Below, piece by piece: positions 1 to 5,255 of a stretch of DNA of 7,510 nucleotides. The position numbers were made by a program, and so were the translations under genes. Every line of letters starts with the position of its first letter. Position 1 is the first letter of the stretch. Origin of the DNA: Candidatus Wolfebacteria bacterium GWA1_42_9 (lineage in GTDB: Bacteria; Patescibacteriota; Minisyncoccia; UBA6257; JAGOQP01); assembly GCA_001793775.1 (NCBI GenBank), contig MGIN01000024.1:1214-8723 (forward strand). The letters run 5' to 3'. The notes under the pieces were generated by a model. That model made no database searches and was not told where the DNA came from. It saw only the letters and a list, made by a program, of their open reading frames with translations.

Positions 1-440
1 CCGTTAAGGGCGTTGTTTTTGTATCTTTGCCGCTGACTTGGTTGGATGATTTTGAAAAGAATCTGGACCTTCCCGAAAATTCGTCAATTACCGTGATTGA
101 CGAAACCGGGACCGTCTTGACCAGATATCCGGATTCTCAAAAATGGAGCGGCACTTCAATATATGGAACCAATTTAGCTAGAGAAGTGCTGTTGGAGAAG
201 GAAGGAGCAATCAAACTTTCCGATTTGGACGGAGTGACCAGGATGATATATTTCAGCCGCTGGAACGATTATGCCGCTAAAGGCGAGAAATATTCGTATA
301 TCGTTGTCGGAATTGCGACTTCCAAAAGCACGAGTTGGTATCTGGGACAATTTGCCATGCTGTTTCTGGTTATTTTCGTGACGGCGGTGATTATTTGGAA
401 GAAAAGATCTTTTTGCGAAGAATATTTGTCGCAGAAATAA
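1..440 (+). CDS. dCache-type membrane sensor, C-terminal part (5' end outside window)
   Basis: The reading frame is open from the window edge (first full codon at 3), so this is the 3' end of a longer gene. The visible 146 residues resemble the membrane-distal-to-proximal end of a double-Cache (PDC) extracellular sensor: a strand-rich block containing ITVIDETGTVLTRYPD and KWSGTSI, then LDGVTRMIYFSRW and YSYIVVGI, which is the order in dCache domains of histidine kinases and GGDEF proteins. A single membrane helix follows (about WYLGQFAMLFLVIFVTAVII) and then only a 13-residue basic cytoplasmic tail. No HAMP, kinase, GGDEF or methyl-accepting domain follows the helix, so any output domain would have to be N-terminal or on another protein. 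The usual architecture (N-terminal helix, dCache, second helix) is inferred from the family. The stop at 438-440 is followed at once by a strong terminator. The family call is fairly secure; ligand and output are unknown. Confidence 0.7.
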   Translation, partial: VKGVVFVSLPLTWLDDFEKNLDLPENSSITVIDETGTVLTRYPDSQKWSGTSIYGTNLAREVLLEKEGAIKLSDLDGVTRMIYFSRWNDYAAKGEKYSYIVVGIATSKSTSWYLGQFAMLFLVIFVTAVIIWKKRSFCEEYLSQK

Positions 441-446
441 TAAGAG

Positions 447-482
447 AAAAGAAAATCCGCTTTGATGAGCGGATTTTCTTTT
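447..482. terminator. Bidirectional intrinsic terminator between convergent genes
   Basis: A perfect 10-bp stem (GAAAATCCGC at 451-460, GCGGATTTTC at 469-478) encloses the loop TTTGATGA. Flanking AAAA (447-450) and TTTT (479-482) extend it to 14 bp and give a U-tract in both directions. It can end the sensor transcript on the plus strand and the convergent gene on the minus strand, whose stop codon starts at its edge (482-484). Confidence 0.85.
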
Positions 483-1138
483 TAGGCCTGTTCTGAAATT
501 TGAGGAGCATCGGCGGGATTAGATGGGGTTTGGATTTGTTGCTGGGTGTGAGAGGGGGCGGGCGATTGAGTTATCGGGACTGGTTTTTTCCCTCGATATC
601 TTTTTATCAAAAACCAGGCAAGAACGACGATAATGACAGCTATAACGACCGCCAGAGGAATAGCCATTTTTTTGAGATTGACTACCAGTCCGACTGAAGC
701 CAGACCACCTGACTTTTCTTCAGAGGCGACCACTCCCTCCTGCTCGATTTGAGAAAAGAATTCAACGGGAGCAATCGGTCCTTGAGCAGCCAGTTCCTCA
801 TCGGTAGGGGAAAGACTTAATGTTTCCAGTGAATAATCGATAGCAATCAAAGTCGTTTTGATTTCTCCCAAACTGGAATTAACCTCCGTCTTTTTGCTTA
901 AAACAACTTCATCCTTTGTATCCAAGCGGGCTTGAAGCTGAATAAGAATAATTTCCAACCTGTCCAACCCATCTTTTAACTTAGCGGTATCTTCGGGACT
1001 GAGAACGTTTTCCTGATTCTGGACGGTTTGGTTGGCAGCCACTCCTGTTTCCAAAGAAACCTCTTGAGCGCTGACCAGTTGCGTTCCCAAAACCAACCCC
1101 AGACCCAGAAAAAACAAGGCCAAAACTATTTTTTTCAT
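482..1138 (-). CDS. Secreted single-pass membrane protein of unknown function
   Basis: This encodes 218 residues and I do not recognise a family. Residues 1-24 form a signal peptide (MKK, hydrophobic core, LVSA before Q25). Residues about 48-110 are a hydrophilic, leucine-patterned stretch likely to be helical or coiled coil. A strong membrane helix lies at about 158-178, followed by basic KRYRGKK and a cytoplasmic tail rich in Pro, Gln and Ser (186-218). The layout predicts an outside helical domain anchored by one C-terminal helix. The ATG at 1136-1138 is chosen because GGAGA lies 4 bases upstream and the signal peptide starts there; the frame stays open to 1276, but that extension has neither. 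The gene is monocistronic, with its own candidate promoter and the shared terminator at its end. It could be part of a surface or envelope complex, but nothing here shows that. Confidence 0.75.
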   Translation of the reverse strand: MKKIVLALFFLGLGLVLGTQLVSAQEVSLETGVAANQTVQNQENVLSPEDTAKLKDGLDRLEIILIQLQARLDTKDEVVLSKKTEVNSSLGEIKTTLIAIDYSLETLSLSPTDEELAAQGPIAPVEFFSQIEQEGVVASEEKSGGLASVGLVVNLKKMAIPLAVVIAVIIVVLAWFLIKRYRGKKPVPITQSPAPSHTQQQIQTPSNPADAPQISEQA

Positions 1139-1142
1139 ATAT

Positions 1143-1147
1143 TCTCC
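1143..1147 (-). promoter_or_regulatory. Shine-Dalgarno site fixing the start of the secreted protein gene
   Basis: GGAGA on the minus strand sits 4 bases before the ATG at 1138. It decides for this start over the open extension to 1276. It also shows that the organism does use SD sites, in contrast to several genes between 1343 and 5097. Confidence 0.7.
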
Positions 1148-1167
1148 ATTTGATATAGGTTTATAAT

Positions 1168-1185
1168 AAGAGCTTTTTGGCTCTT
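1168..1185 (-). other. Small hairpin in the 5' leader of the secreted protein gene
   Basis: AAGAGC and GCTCTT pair perfectly (6 bp, 6-base loop) in the predicted leader, about 30 bases before the start codon. No U-tract follows in the sense direction, so it is not a terminator. It may be a leader structure or chance. Confidence 0.25.
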
Positions 1186-1220
1186 TTATCGCATGGAGTG
1201 CTTGTGGTGTTCTGGAAAGT

Positions 1221-1226
1221 ATTATA
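1221..1226 (-). promoter_or_regulatory. Candidate -10 box for the secreted protein gene
   Basis: A perfect TATAAT on the minus strand lies 82 bases before the ATG at 1138, which implies a leader of about 75 bases. No good -35 hexamer is visible at 16-18 bases upstream, so the call rests on the -10 box alone. Confidence 0.4.
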
Positions 1227-1289
1227 CAACAACTTTTGAAAAAGGGAAGAGGAGAGATAGAAAAGGAGAATAACAATATATAAAGACAT

Positions 1290-1318
1290 AAAAAAATGAG
1301 TCCGACCGTAATCAGACT
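1290..1318 (-). terminator. Intrinsic terminator of the small membrane-protein operon
   Basis: On the minus strand AGTCTGA pairs with TCGGACT (7 bp including one T-G wobble) around loop TTACGG at 1299-1318, followed after CA by seven T (1290-1296). It lies 24 bases past the stop of the gene at 1343-1648 and separates that operon from the gene to the left. Confidence 0.65.
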
Positions 1319-1342
1319 AATTTTTATAGAAACAGGGATTGT

Positions 1343-1648
1343 TTAGAAGACAAAAATCAAAATAACAAAAACCATTACTAAAAAAACAAACAGAAATCCT
1401 AATATGTAGAAAACAAGTTTCAGCGCTTCTTTCTTAAGTCCGTCCAGATACCACATAATCGGTTTTCCTAAAACTATTATTCCCATCAAAGCGGCCGAGA
1501 AAACAAACATCAACAAAAACACCATTCCCGACAAAACATTGTTTATCTTTCCAAATAATTGCTCTCCGTAAGTTAATACCGTTGCAATTATGGCTATATA
1601 CAAAACCGCCAGTACCGCACTTACCAAAGCATTTTTTATGATTTTCAT
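1343..1648 (-). CDS. Small three-helix membrane protein, function unknown
   Basis: This encodes 101 residues, almost entirely hydrophobic. Membrane helices are predicted at about 8-26, 38-62 and 76-100. The second and third are joined by a short polar loop (WYLDGLKKEALK) containing the only charge cluster apart from the N-terminal KIIK and the YGEQ-GK segment near residues 27-34. By the positive-inside rule the charged loop and the N-terminus would face the cytoplasm. I do not recognise a family. The start is 9 bases after the stop of the upstream gene (1658-1855), so the two are probably cotranscribed and the start may be reached by reinitiation; there is no SD site. A TATAAT lies directly against the ATG, too close to serve this start. 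A terminator follows at 1290-1318. The length and helix pattern support a real protein. Confidence 0.65.
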   Translation of the reverse strand: MKIIKNALVSAVLAVLYIAIIATVLTYGEQLFGKINNVLSGMVFLLMFVFSAALMGIIVLGKPIMWYLDGLKKEALKLVFYILGFLFVFLVMVFVILIFVF

Positions 1649-1657
1649 ATTATATAA

Positions 1658-1855
1658 CTAGAATTGCAGCAAACCACTGTAGCTTGATAAAAATTGAGGT
1701 ATTACAAACAAGAGTCCGATAAAAGGCAGAACAAACAAAACAACGGCTATTATTAATGTCCAAAGAAAAATTTTATTTATCCTGTCTATTGAGTGTTGGA
1801 GTTTATTTATCTTTTCCTCTAAAATCTCAATAGTCTTTGGATCTAATTGGTCCAT
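1658..1855 (-). CDS. Small coiled-coil/one- or two-helix membrane protein, function unknown
   Basis: This encodes 65 residues from the ATG at 1855. Residues about 6-28 (KTIEILEEKINKLQHSIDRI) form an amphipathic heptad-like helix. One long or two short membrane segments follow (about 30-56, broken by FVLP-FIGLLFVIP), then a short polar tail. Such coiled-coil plus membrane-hairpin proteins often oligomerise, but no function can be given. An in-frame GTG at 1870 would add five residues; I prefer the ATG because a TATAAT overlaps the extension and lies 6 bases before the ATG, which suits a leaderless message. The gene lies 33 bases after the unknown protein gene at 1889-2365 and 9 bases before the three-helix protein gene, in one minus-strand operon. 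Confidence 0.6.
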   Translation of the reverse strand: MDQLDPKTIEILEEKINKLQHSIDRINKIFLWTLIIAVVLFVLPFIGLLFVIPQFLSSYSGLLQF

Positions 1856-1861
1856 ATATGT

Positions 1862-1867
1862 ATTATA
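1862..1867 (-). promoter_or_regulatory. Candidate -10 box driving a leaderless message
   Basis: A perfect TATAAT on the minus strand ends 6 bases before the ATG at 1855, the spacing at which transcription would begin at the A of the start codon. No -35 match is visible. There is no SD site in the 33-base gap, which fits leaderless translation. Confidence 0.4.
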
Positions 1868-1888
1868 CACCAGTTAATCTTATTTTTT

Positions 1889-2365
1889 CTACCAGCCTTC
1901 CGGAGGGGTAATTTTATTTCCCAAGCGGCCGATTTTTAATTTAGAAACTTCGCTATATATTTTTTCAACCTCTTTTTCTATAAAATTGGTGTCAATTCCT
2001 TTTTTATTTAAATCATCAAGGACGTACTCAATTGCCTTTGAATAATCATTTTTATTCTTTTGGTTTATCTCTTTCCAGTAAATTCCTTTGAGCGGCTCAA
2101 GCAGGGATTTACTGTAAGAAACAAACCCTTTTGTCATCAGAAAGGCAATCATCGGATAACTTAAGGTCTCTGTATGGTAGGCCGAGTTGTCATTGGAATT
2201 GATAAGATTACTTCCTGGGTCGTAAATTACATCATAAAACTTGCCCTTGGAAGAACTGAAACATTTGGCTTTATTTGGGTCATTTTCATCAATCTCAATC
2301 CTCCTGTCACCGATGGCGGTCAAGGCTTCGTAGATTTTTGAGATATGAGGTTTTTTCCAAATCAT
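1889..2365 (-). CDS. Conserved-looking cytoplasmic protein, family not recognised
   Basis: This encodes 158 residues from the ATG at 2365; I do not recognise a family. The protein is soluble, with no signal peptide or membrane helix. The N-terminal part (about 1-75) alternates short strands and turns: KPHISKIYEALTAIGDRRIEI, then AKCFSSSKGKFYDVIYD, then SNLINSNDNSAYHTETLSYP, which reads like a small beta-rich domain with a possible polar site (SNDNSAYHTET). The second half is helical (KGIYWKEINQ, then two long charged helices to about 145) and ends GNKITPPEGW. An upstream in-frame ATG at 2395 would add ten residues but would overlap the start of the divergent gene; the 2365 start leaves a tidy divergent gap. 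It is the first gene of a minus-strand operon with two small membrane proteins, which may mean that it works at the membrane; that is inference only. Confidence 0.6.
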   Translation of the reverse strand: MIWKKPHISKIYEALTAIGDRRIEIDENDPNKAKCFSSSKGKFYDVIYDPGSNLINSNDNSAYHTETLSYPMIAFLMTKGFVSYSKSLLEPLKGIYWKEINQKNKNDYSKAIEYVLDDLNKKGIDTNFIEKEVEKIYSEVSKLKIGRLGNKITPPEGW

Positions 2366-2389
2366 GTTATTTAGAATATAATGAAATTC
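2354..2389. promoter_or_regulatory. Divergent promoter with overlapping -10 boxes and no leaders
   Basis: On the plus strand TATAAT (2377-2382) has TTTCCA (2354-2359, four of six matches to TTGACA) 17 bases upstream. It ends 7 bases before the ATG at 2390, so the message would start at or next to that ATG. On the minus strand TATATT (2375-2380) overlaps the same bases and ends 9 bases before the ATG at 2365. Neither gene has an SD site. Both -10 calls are by eye; the plus-strand one is the stronger. Confidence 0.45.
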
Positions 2390-3037
2390 ATGCAATTAGA
2401 AGAGGTAAAGGAAGATATAAATAGATTACACAAAAGGTATGGCGGAGACAGTCTTGAGCCGATACACGGAGCCGGGTGCGTTAAAAACCCGAAAGTTATG
2501 TTTATCTTTATGAATCCGACCGCCAAAAACGTGTCGGCTCATTCTTCTTGGAAAGGTCTCCGCGCTCCTTGGCTTGGGACAAAAAATGTCTGGAAATTGT
2601 TCTATAAACTGGGCGTTATTTCTGAAGAGAATTTTAGGAAAACACAATTATTAAAACCAGCAGAATGGACCCCTGTTTTTTCGAAAAGAATATACTTGGA
2701 AATTCAAAAAAATAAAGTTTATGTCACTAACTTAGCTAAGTGTACCCAGCCAGACGCCAGACCGCTTCACGGAAAAATCTTTAGAGATTATAGAGATGTT
2801 ATGCTCAGGGAAATTTTATTAATTAATCCCAAAAAGATTATAACTTTTGGAAATCAAGTAAGCTCTATTTTATTAGGCAAACCTGTAAAAGTAGGTAATT
2901 ATGATAAAAAGAGTAGTGGAGAATTGTTAAGGATTAATGATAAAAAGTTCTTTGTTTATCCCACTTACTATCCCGTAGGCCAAGGAATTAGGAATATGAA
3001 CTTAGCTATAAGCAGGATAGAGGAAATCAGACGTTAA
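2390..3037 (+). CDS. Uracil-DNA-glycosylase-superfamily protein, Mug/TDG-like
   Basis: This encodes 215 residues (218 if the ATG at 2381 is used). The fold signature fits the UDG superfamily. A hydrophobic strand runs into FIFMNPTAKN, in the place of the GINPG motif of Mug/TDG enzymes. It is followed by SSWKGLRAPWLGTKNVWKLF, which resembles the segment after that motif. A second strand VYVTNLAKCTQP matches the TN(L/V)xKxxxP motif, then comes KKIITFGNQVSSIL, and PTYYPVGQGIRN lies where the minor-groove HPS/PSPSG-type loop belongs. Members remove uracil or mismatched bases from DNA; some relatives have lost or changed this activity. The Asn of MNPT could match the catalytic Asn of Mug. No four-cysteine iron-sulfur cluster is visible (only two Cys), which argues against families 4 and 5. 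The 2390 start is preferred because of the TATAAT 7 bases upstream. The gene overlaps the convergent transporter gene by 11 bp. Superfamily fairly secure; activity uncertain. Confidence 0.65.
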   Translation: MQLEEVKEDINRLHKRYGGDSLEPIHGAGCVKNPKVMFIFMNPTAKNVSAHSSWKGLRAPWLGTKNVWKLFYKLGVISEENFRKTQLLKPAEWTPVFSKRIYLEIQKNKVYVTNLAKCTQPDARPLHGKIFRDYRDVMLREILLINPKKIITFGNQVSSILLGKPVKVGNYDKKSSGELLRINDKKFFVYPTYYPVGQGIRNMNLAISRIEEIRR

Positions 3038-3929
3038 TAAACCAAACTCCGACAAAGATAACAACAATAGCCAGAATTTTTATAAAGATGGTCGCTTTCT
3101 GTATGTCTTCTTTGATTATATTGGGGAACCAGACAGAAAGAATAATGCCATAGATTAAAACTATAAGAGGATGAAATCCTCCCAAGACCGATACCAGGGA
3201 AACAGCTGGAGCTATGACGATCGCATAAAAACCAAGCATACGCGCTATAAGATATATAAATTCATTGGAAGCTATGGCGCCATAGGCGGATTTTTCTACT
3301 CGCACAATTTCATTTAAAAATCTGTTTCTTATTGCTGGGATTAAAAACAGTAACAGCATTCCTATAGCGGCTCCGATAAACTCGTACCCTAAAGCATCCC
3401 AAAAATTAATTTCAATGGTTACAAATCTAAATATAACTGAAGGTATGGCCCACAATATACTCGCTAAAATTATCCAAATTACTGACTTTCGTAGATTGAA
3501 AATGTCCTTCCCGAGTTTCTTTAGGGAAAGAATATAAGCGCCTGTTATTATCATCCAGAAACCAATAAACTGCGGCAAGGTTAGCCTTTCTCCAAGAAAA
3601 ACATAAGACAATATAAGAACAAATACAGGCGCAATTTGAAAAACCGGCACTACTCTTGAGATGTCATCCAGAGAAATGGCTTTGTAATAGGGGATAAGAC
3701 CCATTTCCATTGATATGCCGGCCAGTAAAATAAGTATCATCTGGTTTGTGCCGTAGATTGGAAAGTTTCTGAAAAACAATACAACTATTCCAAAGATGAA
3801 GGCCACCATTCCACCCAAGATGGTAAGTGTTATATAGTCCCTAACTCGTTTCTCTATAAGAAACTTATCAATAAAATTGGAAACGGCGTTTAGAGCGGTG
3901 GCTCCGAGAGTAAAAAGTATCCAAGACAT
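3027..3929 (-). CDS. EamA-family (drug/metabolite transporter superfamily) permease
   Basis: This encodes 300 residues, the normal length for a ten-helix DMT transporter with two EamA repeats. The first repeat ends with the typical pattern YYKAISLDDISRVVPVFQIA, then SYVFLGERLTLPQFIG and a final helix WMIITGAYILSL (about 81-136). The second repeat begins near SVIWIILASILWAIPSVIF (149-167) and ends with the last helix IFVGVWFINV at the C-terminus. In the second repeat the GER motif is replaced by a less typical loop (FPNIIKEDIQKATIF). Family members export amino acids, nucleosides, amines or drugs through the inner membrane; the substrate cannot be read from sequence. The start at 3929 opens directly into the first helix. 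There is no SD site; an AT-rich leader with a TATAAT lies 2 bases upstream, probably too close to drive this start. No terminator is visible at the convergent end. Confidence 0.85.
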   Translation of the reverse strand: MSWILFTLGATALNAVSNFIDKFLIEKRVRDYITLTILGGMVAFIFGIVVLFFRNFPIYGTNQMILILLAGISMEMGLIPYYKAISLDDISRVVPVFQIAPVFVLILSYVFLGERLTLPQFIGFWMIITGAYILSLKKLGKDIFNLRKSVIWIILASILWAIPSVIFRFVTIEINFWDALGYEFIGAAIGMLLLFLIPAIRNRFLNEIVRVEKSAYGAIASNEFIYLIARMLGFYAIVIAPAVSLVSVLGGFHPLIVLIYGIILSVWFPNIIKEDIQKATIFIKILAIVVIFVGVWFINV

Positions 3930-4048
3930 ATATTATATCTATCTACTATGATGAAGTTGATGAATTTGAGTGTCTTCTAAATTATTGACTTTCAATTTTA
4001 TTTCAATTTTACAAACTTCTACTCTAACTAATTTAAGATTAGTATGGA

Positions 4049-4097
4049 AAAATCTCACTTTTTATTACAGCACTTCGGTTCGAATTCTGGAGGGGTC
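4049..4097. repeat. 49-bp direct repeat, copy 1 (downstream of the HD gene)
   Basis: This matches 5185-5233 at 45 of 49 positions, with differences at 4068, 4086, 4088 and 4092. The shared part runs from AAAATCTCACTTTTTATTA through AGCACTTCGGTTCGAAT to GGGTC. Its right half contains a hairpin (TTCGG, loop TTCGAATT, CTGGA) that resembles a tRNA T-arm but has an 8-base loop. The copy ends 16 bases from the stop of the HD gene. A separate 6-bp inverted repeat (ACTAAT/ATTAGT, 4027-4043) lies just to its left. Confidence 0.85.
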
Positions 4098-4113
4098 TTA
4101 AACTGTCATTACA

Positions 4114-5097
4114 TCATCTGTCAAATTTAATAAAATAGCTTTTCGCCGTCATCTCTTTATCTAAGACTGTTTTCCAATCTTTATCAATTTCAGAAATTCT
4201 TTTCATTTCATTCCCGGTCTTGTACAAAGGATCGACAACTCTTGATTTGCAATACACCTGCACATCATATTTGTCGGGGTCATTTTTGAAACCAATTTTA
4301 TTGTTCATTCTATCAAATAAAATCTTCAGGTGGCTGTCTAGCTTATGAAACTTAGCGATCTTTGAAAGTACTTTCTTGTCTGTACTGTACAAATCATCTT
4401 GTTCTATATAATTTTTCTGAAGCGCATAACGGAGATAATCTCCGACAGTCCTGAACATAACCGCTGATTGGATACTGGCATAATATTTTGCATTAAGTTT
4501 TAAAAATAATTCAGCATATTTTTTGGCGAATTCAAGATTTTCAAATACCCAATTATTATCCTTGACTGTCAGATTATCCAATATTTCTTGAGCATCTTTT
4601 TGTTCTAATTCTTTAAAAATAACCGCTGTTTTAAACGAATAATCAATCCTATCAGCGCATAAATCGGGAAGGTCTTTTTCTTTTAAGGGAAAATTATTGT
4701 CGTCTAAAATATAATTGATATCAAGATTGTACTTTTTAAGAATTTCCGGTATTTGTGATTCTCTTACAAATTCATCAAAAACATTGTCTTGATGGTTGTG
4801 TTCTTTCTCAGATCCGATATATAAAACATAATCGATGCAATGGGAAAAGGCGGAATGGGAAACATCGTGTATTAACCCGGCGATTCTTTCCTCAATTGGG
4901 GCTTTGTATTTATCGAGTAATAAAAATACGCCCATAGAGTGTTCAAAACGACTATGTGCCGTACCGGGGAAGTAAGGTTCAAAATAACCAATTTGGTCTA
5001 TTTCCTTAAGTCTTTGAAATGTCGGGCAGTTGATTAATTCCAAAATTACCGGCTCTGTAATTTCTACTTTCCCATAGACCCTGTCTTCATAATGCAT
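4114..5097 (-). CDS. HD-domain phosphohydrolase (dGTPase/SAMHD1-like, COG1078 type)
   Basis: This encodes 327 residues with a complete HD metal site. AHSRFEHSMGV supplies the first His (H53), LIHDVSHSAFSH gives the HD pair (H77, D78) and the following His residues, and CADRIDY supplies the last Asp (D149). The AHSRFEHSxGV...HDxxHxxFSH order is that of COG1078 proteins, related to dGTP triphosphohydrolases and SAMHD1, which cleave phosphate esters of nucleotides with a bound metal. The substrate here is not known. The C-terminal half (about 170-327) is helical and lacks recognisable added domains. No SD site precedes the ATG; CATAAA lies 4 bases upstream. The gene stands alone between two 49-bp direct repeats, unlike its neighbours, so it may have arrived as a unit. 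SAMHD1-like nucleotide hydrolases can act in phage defence by depleting dNTPs; that role is a guess here. Confidence 0.85.
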   Translation of the reverse strand: MHYEDRVYGKVEITEPVILELINCPTFQRLKEIDQIGYFEPYFPGTAHSRFEHSMGVFLLLDKYKAPIEERIAGLIHDVSHSAFSHCIDYVLYIGSEKEHNHQDNVFDEFVRESQIPEILKKYNLDINYILDDNNFPLKEKDLPDLCADRIDYSFKTAVIFKELEQKDAQEILDNLTVKDNNWVFENLEFAKKYAELFLKLNAKYYASIQSAVMFRTVGDYLRYALQKNYIEQDDLYSTDKKVLSKIAKFHKLDSHLKILFDRMNNKIGFKNDPDKYDVQVYCKSRVVDPLYKTGNEMKRISEIDKDWKTVLDKEMTAKSYFIKFDR

Positions 5098-5120
5098 ATC
5101 TTTTATGTCGGTCAGGTATT

Positions 5121-5144
5121 ACTGGTTCGATTTCCAGAGAGGGG
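5121..5144. repeat. Diverged third copy of the T-loop-like hairpin
   Basis: CTGG, loop TTCGATTT and CCAG form a perfect 4-bp stem with an 8-base loop at 5122-5137, followed by AGAGGGG. It shares GGTTCGA, a T-rich loop end and the trailing G-run with the hairpins in the two 49-bp repeats, but lacks their A/T-rich left half. It lies 24 bases upstream of the HD start codon. Confidence 0.45.
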
Positions 5145-5151
5145 CTGTATT

Positions 5152-5166
5152 TAGGACTAGGACTAG
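5152..5166. repeat. Short tandem repeat TAGGAC x2.5
   Basis: TAGGAC is repeated twice and followed by TAG, in the gap upstream of the HD gene. No function is evident; this kind of slippage product is common in non-coding DNA. Confidence 0.5.
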
Positions 5167-5184
5167 CACTCAAAAAATACTGAT

Positions 5185-5233
5185 AAAATCTCACTTTTTA
5201 TTATAGCACTTCGGTTCGAATCCCGGATGGGTC
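5185..5233. repeat. 49-bp direct repeat, copy 2 (upstream of the HD gene)
   Basis: This is the partner of 4049-4097, 1136 bp away and in the same orientation. The hairpin here is TTCGG, loop TTCGAATC, CCGGA (5 bp with one wobble). Compared with copy 1, one stem pair differs as G-C here and G-T there, so pairing is kept. A TATAAT lies on the minus strand inside this copy (5200-5205), facing the HD gene about 100 bases away, but with no -35 match. It ends 22 bases from the methyltransferase stop. Confidence 0.85.
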
Positions 5234-5255
5234 AAGAATTCAAAAAAATAATTGT

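Noticed and set aside
1139..1276. N-terminal extension of the secreted protein to 1276
   Set aside because: It contains the leader hairpin and candidate -10 box and would bury the signal peptide 46 residues in. GGAGA fits the ATG at 1138.
3930..3938. TATAAT 2 bases before the EamA start as its promoter
   Set aside because: Transcription would begin inside the start codon or after it, and no later Met lies near; the real promoter is probably further upstream.
4049..5233. CRISPR array or integron attC sites
   Set aside because: There are only two full repeat copies, 1136 bp apart with a gene between, and no cas gene, integrase or attC core is visible.
5150..5235. A complete tRNA ending in the GGTTCGAATCC segment of the 49-bp repeat
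   Set aside because: No matching acceptor 5' half (for example GACCCAT), D-arm or anticodon arm lies upstream, and a 7-base T-loop leaves a stem mismatch. Only a T-arm-like hairpin is present. The same holds for copy 1.
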